This document shows positions 55,351 through 62,419 of a stretch of DNA of 64,000 nt, piece by piece. The notes beneath the pieces are model-generated. The model was not told the origin of the DNA. It searched no databases and was given only the letters and a program-made list of their open reading frames with translations. Origin of the DNA: JAEUTH01 sp044230205 (GTDB taxonomy: Bacteria > Bacteroidota > Bacteroidia > AKYH767-A > OLB10). Location: NCBI GenBank assembly GCA_044230205.1, contig JBGARN010000007.1, positions 1 through 64,000 on the forward strand, in the 5' to 3' direction. Each line of letters opens with the position of its first letter. Within the stretch, counting starts at the first letter, position 1. The position numbers and the translations under genes were made by a program.

Positions 55351-55451
55351 TACGCACATTACGGAAAAGGCATTTACAGATGTGGATTTCTCTTGGAATT
55401 ATAATAATGATTGTAATCCTTATCGGTTTGTTTTCAAATCATAATTCATAA
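55347..55451 (+). CDS. Small single-helix membrane protein (34 aa)
   Basis: The start overlaps the previous stop (ATGA at 55347-55350). The 34 residues have a basic N-terminus (MIRTLRKRHLQM) and one helix (WISLGIIIMIVILIGLFS), which predicts N-in topology. It ends 21 bp before the ferric-reductase/Rieske gene. The tail runs into an AT-rich repeat (CATAATTCATAATTCATAAA) that recurs around the four-helix-bundle gene, so the last few residues may come from repeat DNA. No family is recognised. Confidence 0.5.
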   Translation: MIRTLRKRHLQMWISLGIIIMIVILIGLFSNHNS

Positions 55452-55472
55452 TTCATAAATCAGAATTAAAGC

Positions 55473-56504
55473 ATGAGTGTTTCTTATCTAACAGTTGGCT
55501 GGAACAGGCAGAAAAAAATCTATGACACAGTGATGTTGTCATTTATTGCATGCTACCTGCTGCTGTTTATTTTTCTCTCCTTAATTTTTTATCCTGAAGT
55601 AACCCAGGAAACATTAATTATTCGCTCCACATCAACTCTTGCAATAATTATGTTACATATTATTCTTGCCATTGGCCCGCTTGCAAGATTGAATACAAAA
55701 TTTCTTCCCTTACTCTACAACAGGAGGCATTTGGGAGTTACGATGTTTTGCGTTGCAGCTGTTCATGGTGTTTTTTCAATCATCCAGTTTCATGCGTTGG
55801 CAAATACCAATCCGATCGTTTCTGTTTTTACTGCCAACAAACATTACGAATCTTTAACACGGTTTCCATTTGAGGCATTGGGCTTTTGTGCCCTACTGAT
55901 TTTTTTTCTCATGGCTATAACAAGTCATGATTTCTGGTTGAATAATCTTAGTCCGAAGTTTTGGAAATCGCTGCATATGCTGGTATATGTTGCATATGCA
56001 TTGGTAATTGCTCACGTGGTTACTGGTGCATTGCAGTATGAGCATTCAGGTTGGTATGCATTGCTTGTTGGTGTTGGAGCTTTAACAATTGTAATACTGC
56101 ACCTCGTTGCAGGTATTAAGGAAAACAGAAAAGACAATCAACATTCAAAATTACTTGCTGATGGTTATACCGAAGTTTGCGATGTAAGCGAAATTGAAGA
56201 ATCAAGAGCCAAAATGATTTGTGCAGGAGGAGAGCGTATTGCAATTTTCAAGTATGATGGAAAACTTTCTGCTGTGAATAATGTGTGCCGTCATCAGAAC
56301 GGACCATTGGGTGAAGGAAAAATTGTGGATGGCTGTATTACTTGTCCCTGGCATGGTTATCAGTACCTGCCGCATAACGGGCAGTCACCTCCTCCGTTCA
56401 AAGAGAAAGTTGAAACGTACAATGTGAAATTAATTGGTACCACTGTTTATGTAAATCCGAAGGGCCACCCTGAAGGAACTTATGTAGAACCCTTAGTGAT
56501 TTGA
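55473..56504 (+). CDS. Ferric-reductase-like transmembrane heme protein fused to a Rieske [2Fe-2S] domain
   Basis: The 343-residue protein has about six transmembrane helices in residues 15-215 with histidines suited to b-type heme binding (MLHIILAIGPLARL; HLGVTMFCVAAVHGVFSIIQ; SLHMLVYVAYALVIAHVV), as in the ferric-reductase/YedZ/NOX superfamily. A C-terminal Rieske domain (about 232-335) contains Cys272-x-His274 (CRHQNGPLGEG) and Cys291-x2-His294 (CPWHGYQY). The short CRH spacing is that of soluble Rieske ferredoxin types. There is no FAD/NADPH domain, so electrons must pass between the Rieske cluster and the hemes, not from NADPH in the same chain. Neighbours are three tiny membrane proteins and the Cys/His-motif protein at 56952-57728. 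Confidence 0.88.
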   Translation: MSVSYLTVGWNRQKKIYDTVMLSFIACYLLLFIFLSLIFYPEVTQETLIIRSTSTLAIIMLHIILAIGPLARLNTKFLPLLYNRRHLGVTMFCVAAVHGVFSIIQFHALANTNPIVSVFTANKHYESLTRFPFEALGFCALLIFFLMAITSHDFWLNNLSPKFWKSLHMLVYVAYALVIAHVVTGALQYEHSGWYALLVGVGALTIVILHLVAGIKENRKDNQHSKLLADGYTEVCDVSEIEESRAKMICAGGERIAIFKYDGKLSAVNNVCRHQNGPLGEGKIVDGCITCPWHGYQYLPHNGQSPPPFKEKVETYNVKLIGTTVYVNPKGHPEGTYVEPLVI

Positions 56505-56505
56505 G

Positions 56506-56948
56506 ATTTATGAATTGTGATTTATGATTTATCTATAAATTACTATTAATTTTTAGATCTTAAATTTTTATAGTATGAATAAAGAAGAATTAAAGAAACG
56601 AACAAAAGAATTTGCAAAAAGTGTTTTTAGGTTAGCGGATACGTTTCCAAAATCGAAAGGAGCAGAGGTAATCACGTATCAGATTCTAAAATCAGCAAGT
56701 TCGGTAGCAGCAAATTATCGGGCTGTCCTGAGAGCCAAATCCAAAGCGGATTTTATCAATAAGTTAATAATTGTGCAGGAAGAAGCAGACGAAACATTGT
56801 TCTGGCTGGAGTTTAGACGGGAATTGGAAATAATAAATAATGAATCAATTGTAAAACTTATCAAAGAAGCGAATGAATTGGTCTCCATTTTTTCGGCCTC
56901 AATTATTACATAGAAAAAATCATAATTCATAAATCATAATTCATAAAT
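56506..56948. mobile_element. Inverted-repeat-flanked four-helix-bundle cassette
   Basis: A 22-bp segment at 56506-56527 (starting ATTTATGAATTGTGATTTA) is the inverted complement of 56927-56948 with one mismatch. The repeats enclose exactly one gene, the IVS-type four-helix-bundle protein, and lie just after the stop of one gene and just before the start of the next. A related AT-rich copy lies at about 55437-55465. I infer a small mobile or formerly mobile cassette; no target-site duplication is clear in the AT-rich sequence. Confidence 0.55.
56575..56913 (+). CDS. Four-helix-bundle protein of the 23S rRNA intervening-sequence (IVP) family
   Basis: The 112-residue, charged, all-helical protein matches the S23/IVP family: KEELKKRTKEFAKSVFRLAD, then ILKSASSVAANYRAVLRAKS, then EADETLFWLEFRRELEIIN. 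Family members form pentameric four-helix bundles and were first found in intervening sequences within 23S rRNA genes; many also occur as stand-alone genes. Their function is unclear. Here the gene lies between two genes of a redox cluster, with a 22-bp inverted repeat on either side. That recalls the base-paired ends of rRNA intervening sequences and suggests insertion into an existing operon. Confidence 0.9.
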   Translation: MNKEELKKRTKEFAKSVFRLADTFPKSKGAEVITYQILKSASSVAANYRAVLRAKSKADFINKLIIVQEEADETLFWLEFRRELEIINNESIVKLIKEANELVSIFSASIIT

Positions 56949-56951
56949 TAA

Positions 56952-57728
56952 ATGGATGAGTTTTATATAGGCTATCTACCTGCTGCTCCTGAAAAAACAT
57001 CACGGTTTATAAGGAATATTATTATTGCAGTTTTTATTTTAATTGTATCTGCAGGTATAGTTCTTTCCTTGCATCAAAGAGAATTTTCAAAAGGGGTTTT
57101 TGAATATGGAAGTAATAAAGAATTTACTGGTGTATATACAAACGTTCCGGTTCCTTCCATAAAAATTATCAATCAGAAGGATTCTTCCGGTAAGCCTGTA
57201 AACATGACTATTCCATTGGTAGGCTATGGCAAGCATGGAGCTGAAACAGCAATTGAAAATTATGAAAAGCAAAATTCAGTTTCGTTGATTGGTAAGAGAG
57301 TCACATTCAAAGGTGATTTAATTTATAATGAAAAAACATTTTTATCATTGACTGCTGATAACCCGATTATTCATGTATCAGCATCAAATGAATCAGCTGA
57401 TAAAATGACATTTTTGGGTGATACAACATTGCAGGGAGAGATCATTGACCCCAAATGTTATTTCGGAGTAATGAAACCTGGTTTGGGTAAAGTTCATCGA
57501 CAGTGTGCTATCAATTGCATCAGTGGCGGAATTCCACCGGTGTTGAGATTACAAATGAAGGATGGATCTTTCGAATATTATTTACTGCTTGGTAAAAATG
57601 GAGAACGCATCAACCAGGAAGTTTTAACGTATGTTGCAGATCAAATAGAGTTAAACGGAAAGCTATATCAATGGGGAGACTGGAAAGTTTATCAATGTGA
57701 TCTGAACACTATTAATCGTATTAAGTAA
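56952..57728 (+). CDS. Membrane-anchored protein with conserved Cys/His motif (CYFGVMKPG...HRQCAINC)
   Basis: The 258-residue protein has one N-terminal helix (about 23-40, NIIIAVFILIVSAGIVLSL) and a largely beta domain outside the membrane. Its striking feature is DPKCYFGVMKPGLGK followed by VHRQCAINCISGGIPPVL: Cys169, His182, Cys185 and Cys189 form a plausible metal, heme or cluster site. A central segment (about 95-155; GKRVTFKGDLIYNEKTFLSL) resembles an OB-type fold. I do not recognise a named family. It follows the Rieske/ferric-reductase gene (with the four-helix-bundle cassette between) and precedes an FMN reductase, so a role in extracytoplasmic electron transfer or cofactor handling is a reasonable inference. 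The start is 3 bp after the cassette's repeat. Confidence 0.7.
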   Translation: MDEFYIGYLPAAPEKTSRFIRNIIIAVFILIVSAGIVLSLHQREFSKGVFEYGSNKEFTGVYTNVPVPSIKIINQKDSSGKPVNMTIPLVGYGKHGAETAIENYEKQNSVSLIGKRVTFKGDLIYNEKTFLSLTADNPIIHVSASNESADKMTFLGDTTLQGEIIDPKCYFGVMKPGLGKVHRQCAINCISGGIPPVLRLQMKDGSFEYYLLLGKNGERINQEVLTYVADQIELNGKLYQWGDWKVYQCDLNTINRIK

Positions 57729-57762
57729 ATTTAAGGACATCCATAAAATCAATATTTTTTCA

Positions 57763-58305
57763 ATGCCGGCATTAAGGAAGAGCGTATTTGCAATATGTGG
57801 AAGTACAAGAGCAAACTCTTCCAACCTGCAGATAATTAAGGCAATAGCAAAGCTTGCAAAAGATGACCTGGATATTGAAATTTATGATGGGCTGGATCGA
57901 TTACCGCATTTCAACCCTGATCTGGATAATGAACATGTTTCAGCGATTGTAACTGAGTTCAGAAATAAGTTAATAGCTGCTGATGGAATTTTATTTTGTA
58001 CACCTGAATATGTTTTCAGCTTACCCGGAAGCCTTAAGAATGCAATTGAATGGACCGTATCCACAACCATATTTACAAATAAACCGGTTGCAATAATTAC
58101 AGCTTCAAGCTTAGGAGAAAAGACTCATGAATCATTGCAATTAATTTTAAAGACAATAAATGCCAGGTTCGATGACCAAAGTCAACTTTTAATCAGTGGA
58201 GTAAAAACCAAAGTGAATAATCATGCTGAAATTACAGATGCCTTTACTTTAAAAAAGATCAATGAACTGATCAGGGCATTTATAAAAATTATGAATGACT
58301 ATTAG
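57763..58305 (+). CDS. NAD(P)H-dependent FMN reductase (flavodoxin-fold)
   Basis: The 180-residue protein has the flavin-phosphate loop near its start (CGSTRANSSNLQIIKAIAKL), an FNPDLD loop, and the flavin-contacting segment CTPEYVFSLPGSLKNAIEWT (about 72-91), all typical of the FMN_red/ArsH/chromate-reductase family. It is cytosolic and should transfer electrons from NAD(P)H to FMN, quinones or metal ions. The gene lies 34 bp after the Cys/His-motif membrane protein gene on the same strand and is probably the last gene of the redox operon. It may feed electrons into the membrane components, which themselves lack an NAD(P)H-binding domain. Confidence 0.88.
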   Translation: MPALRKSVFAICGSTRANSSNLQIIKAIAKLAKDDLDIEIYDGLDRLPHFNPDLDNEHVSAIVTEFRNKLIAADGILFCTPEYVFSLPGSLKNAIEWTVSTTIFTNKPVAIITASSLGEKTHESLQLILKTINARFDDQSQLLISGVKTKVNNHAEITDAFTLKKINELIRAFIKIMNDY

Positions 58306-58367
58306 ATAAAGCCGTATTAGGCCAGCAGTACTAAATATCTTTGTCCTTTGATTGCAACAAAAAAAAT

Positions 58368-59063
58368 TTATGAATTGCCATAAATTTTCAATACAGTATC
58401 ACGCAAAGGAGTTCCGTAATCAGAACAAATATATTCCATAGCTGCAGCTATATCGCCAGGATTTACCCATTTACTATAGTCAGCATCGGGCATGGCCTGT
58501 CGGTTTGCAGGAGTGTCTATAGTACCGGGCACAATTACTGATGCTGAGATGTTTTTATTTTTTCCTTCAGCATTAATTACTTCGGCCAAACGAAAGACCA
58601 GTGATTTTGAAAAGCCATATGCAATGCTCCCCTTAGCATCCTTTCCGCTTAATCCGGGTTTGGAACCAATAAAAATAATTTTCCCGCCTGATGGCTGTGA
58701 CACCATTTTCTCAAAAACAGGTTGTGCCAGGTTAAATGCTGTAATAAAATTAAGCTGCAGTTGCTTTTCAAAATCAGCGATGGTAACCTTATGAATATCA
58801 CCGGCAGCAAATCCGCCAATGAGCAGCAACACACCATCAACACTTCCGAAATCAGCAGCAACTTTATTTACAAATAACCGGCACGCTTCAGCATTAGTGG
58901 CATTCAATTCATGAACAGAAAGTGATGGATGGTCATCCATAAAACCCAGCGTGTTCCCATGGCTTACGGTAGCAGCCACATTATAATTCTTTTCCAAAAA
59001 AAGCTTTACAGCAGATTGCCCGAGGTTTCCTTTTGCACCCGAAATAATAATTGTCTTTTTCAT
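58368..59063 (-). CDS. Short-chain dehydrogenase/reductase (SDR)
   Basis: The 231-residue protein is a classical-length SDR. The NAD(P) motif is SGAKGNLGQSAV near the N-terminus, the Asn-containing loop is LLIGGFAAGD, the catalytic Ser lies in IIFIGSKPG, and the Tyr/Lys pair is in YGFSKSL (Y-x3-K). No membrane segment is predicted. The substrate is unknown. It converges on the FMN reductase gene and precedes the YHS gene cluster on the minus strand, but spacing gives no strong operon evidence. Confidence 0.88.
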   Translation of the reverse strand: MKKTIIISGAKGNLGQSAVKLFLEKNYNVAATVSHGNTLGFMDDHPSLSVHELNATNAEACRLFVNKVAADFGSVDGVLLLIGGFAAGDIHKVTIADFEKQLQLNFITAFNLAQPVFEKMVSQPSGGKIIFIGSKPGLSGKDAKGSIAYGFSKSLVFRLAEVINAEGKNKNISASVIVPGTIDTPANRQAMPDADYSKWVNPGDIAAAMEYICSDYGTPLRDTVLKIYGNS

Positions 59064-59102
59064 TTTATAAAAATATTCGAGAGCAGAATAATCGTTAAAA
59101 TT

Positions 59103-59594
59103 TTATTTATTAATTGTTTTACTCCAGTTTGCATCTGCATTTTTGTTCAGCACCGCTTCATTTGCATTCCACTTTTTTAAGGTGTTCGTAAAATAGAAGT
59201 TGTAAAAAAGATAGAGTTTACCATTGGTAATTTTAAAGGTTTCCGGGTCAACTTCCACCTTGCTGCCGTCATTTCCCATAGCATAAGCACACCAGCCACC
59301 ATATTGAGGTTCATACTTTGCAGGATTAGCTTTGAATAACTCAAGATTTGCTTTGGATGAAAAATTATAGGTAACTCCATTGTACAAATATAGGTTATCC
59401 TTCTGACCTTTAACGGCCTTGCCCGATGTGAAATAGGCAACTGGATCATAACCCTGGATGCCAATGCCTTTCTCAAGATTATAATTCTTTATTCGTTTCG
59501 ATGTGTTATTATCCTGAGCATTTATAGCCAAGCTGAAAAATGAAAGGAAAGTAATTACAAACAACTGATTTGAAATTTTAATAATGGTTTTCAT
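59103..59594 (-). CDS. Exported YHS-domain protein
   Basis: I chose the ATG at 59594 because it gives a signal peptide (MKTIIKISNQLFVITFLSFF); the longer frame adds 18 residues without features. The 163-residue protein carries one YHS domain (about 50-105; GYDPVAYFTSGKAVKG, then QYGGWCAYAMG) with its conserved Cys, followed by VEVDPETFKITNGKLYLFYN. YHS domains are linked to metal (often copper) binding in transporters and small sensors. It lies in a cluster with a second, double-YHS protein, an outer-membrane barrel and an HbpS-like protein, which suggests metal or heme handling in the periplasm. The partner and metal are unknown. Confidence 0.85.
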   Translation of the reverse strand: MKTIIKISNQLFVITFLSFFSLAINAQDNNTSKRIKNYNLEKGIGIQGYDPVAYFTSGKAVKGQKDNLYLYNGVTYNFSSKANLELFKANPAKYEPQYGGWCAYAMGNDGSKVEVDPETFKITNGKLYLFYNFYFTNTLKKWNANEAVLNKNADANWSKTINK

Positions 59595-59660
59595 AGAACT
59601 ATTTTTTGACAAATTAAATTGTCCGGCTATAAAACATTTGTCAACCAACAGACATAACCA

Positions 59661-60596
59661 TCACTTTGCAAAATGAAAATTAAAAGCTGCAGTAAGAACC
59701 AGTGAGCGTGTTAAACCATCTGCGCGGTATTCGCGAACAACCAACGGTGTCCCAAAAGAAAAGTTAAACCCGGTTCTTTTTGAAAAATTATATTGCGCAC
59801 TGCCTGTAAGATTGAGCGTTAAGCCATCAGAATTATTCAATTCAATTTCACTTCCATCTTCAATGGTAATTTTATCTTTTTGCAATCGATAAATGGAAAG
59901 TAGCCCTGCACTTAATTGTAAGTTATGCAACCCGAAATTTCTTTCTACTCTCAATAATGCATCATCGCCCCTGTTCAATAAATTAGATTCAAAATAATTT
60001 TGCGCATCAGAATTATCCTGCCAATAACTTCTGAGAAACCTGTTATTATTTTCATTCAACAGTACACGCTGGTAACCGGTACTCAAATTCCATTTTTTAA
60101 ATTGATAAGAAATTCCAATAATCAAATCATAAGTTCCAAGGCTAACCTGGTAAGGCATAGGCAGCGAGCGATTGTTTGCTTCGAGGTCAGCATTACCGGT
60201 GGCAATCTTAGTTCCAAGTGTAACATTGAATTTTGAATATTCATTTTCATTCAATACCTGAGTAATGCTAAAAGCAAGGTCACCGATGCCATTGGTATTG
60301 CCTAAATTTCCATTTATAAATGAATAGGGAATTTTAAGTTGAATAGAATTGTTTTTAAAAAATGAAAAATCAACTTCAGGTATTGTCTGAAAAATTACTG
60401 TGCCCTGTTCGCCTATGCCGTAACTTAAGGAAAGTTTTGCAGTATGCTTATAGGACGAATCGTTTGTCTCCCTTTGCTGTAATGCTCCAATGGTACAAAA
60501 GCCTGCATCGCTGCAACCCTGTGCTCTTATTATCTGCTGATATAACAGCATTATAACTATAACTGATAAAAAACATCTCATAAAAATTAGTTTCAT
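59661..60596 (-). CDS. Outer-membrane beta-barrel protein
   Basis: The 311-residue protein has a signal peptide (to about residue 25) and then a short Cys pair (GCSDAGFCTIGALQ). The rest alternates hydrophobic and polar residues with aromatic belts and ends in a barrel-like strand with a C-terminal aromatic (LVLTAAFNFHFAK). Segments such as IPYSFINGNLGNTNGIGDLA recall the phenol-degradation MetA-like/transporter outer-membrane group. It is transcribed just upstream of the YHS gene on the same strand (67 bp between this stop and the YHS start), so they may form a unit. Its function may be uptake of a small molecule or metal complex. Confidence 0.72.
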   Translation of the reverse strand: MKLIFMRCFLSVIVIMLLYQQIIRAQGCSDAGFCTIGALQQRETNDSSYKHTAKLSLSYGIGEQGTVIFQTIPEVDFSFFKNNSIQLKIPYSFINGNLGNTNGIGDLAFSITQVLNENEYSKFNVTLGTKIATGNADLEANNRSLPMPYQVSLGTYDLIIGISYQFKKWNLSTGYQRVLLNENNNRFLRSYWQDNSDAQNYFESNLLNRGDDALLRVERNFGLHNLQLSAGLLSIYRLQKDKITIEDGSEIELNNSDGLTLNLTGSAQYNFSKRTGFNFSFGTPLVVREYRADGLTRSLVLTAAFNFHFAK

Positions 60597-60802
60597 ACAA
60601 AGGTATGATTGTGTAATAATCTATATGTCAGCGTTCAGACAATTAACTAAACACTTGACCTTTAAATTAGTTTAAGAATTGTAAGAAAATATTAACTGCA
60701 AAAAGCATATTATGGAATTGCAACTTAAAGTAATTGTAAGGTAACCGACAGAAAAATCATTAAGTGCGAATTTCATTTGCATCAAAATTTTAAAACTAAT
60801 TG

Positions 60803-61753
60803 ATGAACAAAATGAAAAATAATCTTTTAGCACTCTTTGCATTTCTATTAATGAGTGCTTCTTTAATTGCGCAACCTGATAAGGGTAAATACTTAGTGAA
60901 TTTAAATTCTGAAGGAGTAATTCTTGATGGCTATGATGCTGTGGCATTTTTTACAGTTAATAAACCGGTTAAAGGAGAAGCGAAATTCGCTTTCAAATAT
61001 CATGATGCGGTTTATTGGTTTGCCAGTGAAGAGCATCAGAAGTTATTCATGCAAAATCCTGAGAAGTATGATGTGCAGTTTGGAGGCTACTGCGCTTATG
61101 CGGCAGCATTGGGTCGTACTGCACCCATTGATGTAAACACTTTTTCAGTAGTTGACAATCGCCTGGTTATTCAACACAATTCGCGTGCAGTTGCAGGCTG
61201 GAATAAGGATGTTGCCGGTAATCTTAAAAAGGCGGATAAGTATTGGCCTGCCATTGTGAAAAATAATGGCAAACAAATTAAAACTGATGAGGAGAAAAAA
61301 TTCTTAGTCAATACTGATAAGAACGGAGTAATTATTCAGGGCTATGATGTGGTTTCCTACTTTACTGATAATAAAGCTGTGAAGGGGAATGAAGAATTTA
61401 CAGCACGATACAATGGTGCTACGTATTGGTTTACATCACAGGCTCATGCAGAAATGTTTAAGGATAATTCAGAAAAATATGCTCCGCAATACGGTGCATT
61501 CTGCGGTTATGCTGTGAGCTTAAAAAAACTCCGCCCTGTTGACCCTAATATATTTCAAATTGAGGACGGAAGATTAATTCTTCAGCATACACAGCAAGCG
61601 TATGAACTTTTTAATAAGAACACTAAGGGCAATGTGGCGCTGGCTGATAAAAACTGGCCTGAGTTGGTGAAGAAACGTGCAGGAAAAAAAGTAAAATTTG
61701 ATAAACCTGCTAAACCGGCTCCATCATCGCCAAATGCAGTTAGCAGCAAATAA
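60803..61753 (+). CDS. Exported protein with two tandem YHS domains
   Basis: I chose the ATG at 60803; the ATG at 60812 is equally good and gives the signal peptide MKNNLLALFAFLLMSASLIA. The 316-residue protein has two YHS domains: about 45-100 (GYDAVAFFTVNKPVKG, then QFGGYCAYAAALG) and about 190-245 (GYDVVSYFTDNKAVKG, then QYGAFCGYAVSLKK). Each has its conserved Cys and is followed by a similar tail (NRLVIQHNSRAV, GRLILQHTQQAY), so the gene arose by internal duplication. It is divergent from the barrel gene and upstream of an HbpS-like gene, 58 bp apart. A periplasmic metal-binding role is inferred. Confidence 0.85.
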   Translation: MNKMKNNLLALFAFLLMSASLIAQPDKGKYLVNLNSEGVILDGYDAVAFFTVNKPVKGEAKFAFKYHDAVYWFASEEHQKLFMQNPEKYDVQFGGYCAYAAALGRTAPIDVNTFSVVDNRLVIQHNSRAVAGWNKDVAGNLKKADKYWPAIVKNNGKQIKTDEEKKFLVNTDKNGVIIQGYDVVSYFTDNKAVKGNEEFTARYNGATYWFTSQAHAEMFKDNSEKYAPQYGAFCGYAVSLKKLRPVDPNIFQIEDGRLILQHTQQAYELFNKNTKGNVALADKNWPELVKKRAGKKVKFDKPAKPAPSSPNAVSSK

Positions 61754-61811
61754 TTCTTTTCACTATCAGTAAAGAAGAATATTGATTTTAAAAAACAAAA
61801 AAAACTAGAAA

Positions 61812-62303
61812 ATGAAAGAAGCTTTAAAAATAACTTTAATAGTAGCAGCATGGCTGTCGCTGTTTGTTTACCCGGCAATGGCACAGGTAAACACAAAATC
61901 ATCCTTGTCTTTAAACGGTGCAAAAAAAATAGCAGATGCTGCAGTTGCTGAAGCGAAAAGGAATAATGCCGGTGGATCAATCGCAATTGTTGATGAAGGC
62001 GGAAACCTGATGTATATGGTACGCATTGATGGTACATTTACTGCAAGTGCTGAAGTTGCAATAGGAAAGGCCACTACTGCTGCACATTTTAAAAAACCGA
62101 CATCAGTTTTTGAAGAAGCCATTACCAAGGGTCGCGTTACTATGAACACACTGCCTGCTGTTACGCGTTTTACACCATTGCAGGGCGGTGTTCCTATAAT
62201 TTACAATGGAGAGATTGTTGGAGCCATTGGCGTGAGTGGCTCAATGAGCGCGCAGCAGGATGAAGACATTGCAAAGGTGGCAGCACAAATAAAATTTGAT
62301 TAA
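61812..62303 (+). CDS. GlcG/HbpS-family heme-binding-like protein, exported
   Basis: The 163-residue protein has a signal peptide (MKEALKITLIVAAWLSLFVY, then PAMA) and one GlcG/HbpS (DUF336) domain: LNGAKKIADAAVAEAKRNNA, SIAIVDEGGNLMYMVRIDGT, AIGKATTAAHF, and GGVPIIYNGEIVGAIGVSGS. HbpS of Streptomyces binds heme outside the cell and influences a sensor kinase; other family members lie in glycolate or diol-use operons. The His of the AAHF segment is present. It follows the double-YHS gene on the same strand after 58 bp. A separate regulator for it is not seen nearby. Confidence 0.85.
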   Translation: MKEALKITLIVAAWLSLFVYPAMAQVNTKSSLSLNGAKKIADAAVAEAKRNNAGGSIAIVDEGGNLMYMVRIDGTFTASAEVAIGKATTAAHFKKPTSVFEEAITKGRVTMNTLPAVTRFTPLQGGVPIIYNGEIVGAIGVSGSMSAQQDEDIAKVAAQIKFD

Positions 62304-62322
62304 TAATATGAAGTAACTGTTA

Positions 62323-62393
62323 AGGTCACTCTGAGCGAAGTAGAAGTACACAAGAACTAAGTATGTGCACCTCACTTGGCCCAGGATAACCCA
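62323..62393. repeat. Degenerate interspersed palindromic repeat
   Basis: GGTCACTCTGAGCGAAGTAG resembles the left arm of the hairpin at 43960-44030. The right arm (GTGCACCTCACTTGGCCCAG...) is its imperfect complement. It sits between the HbpS-like gene and the gluconolactonase gene. Confidence 0.6.
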
Positions 62394-62419
62394 TGCACTA
62401 AAGCAAAACAAAAACACAA

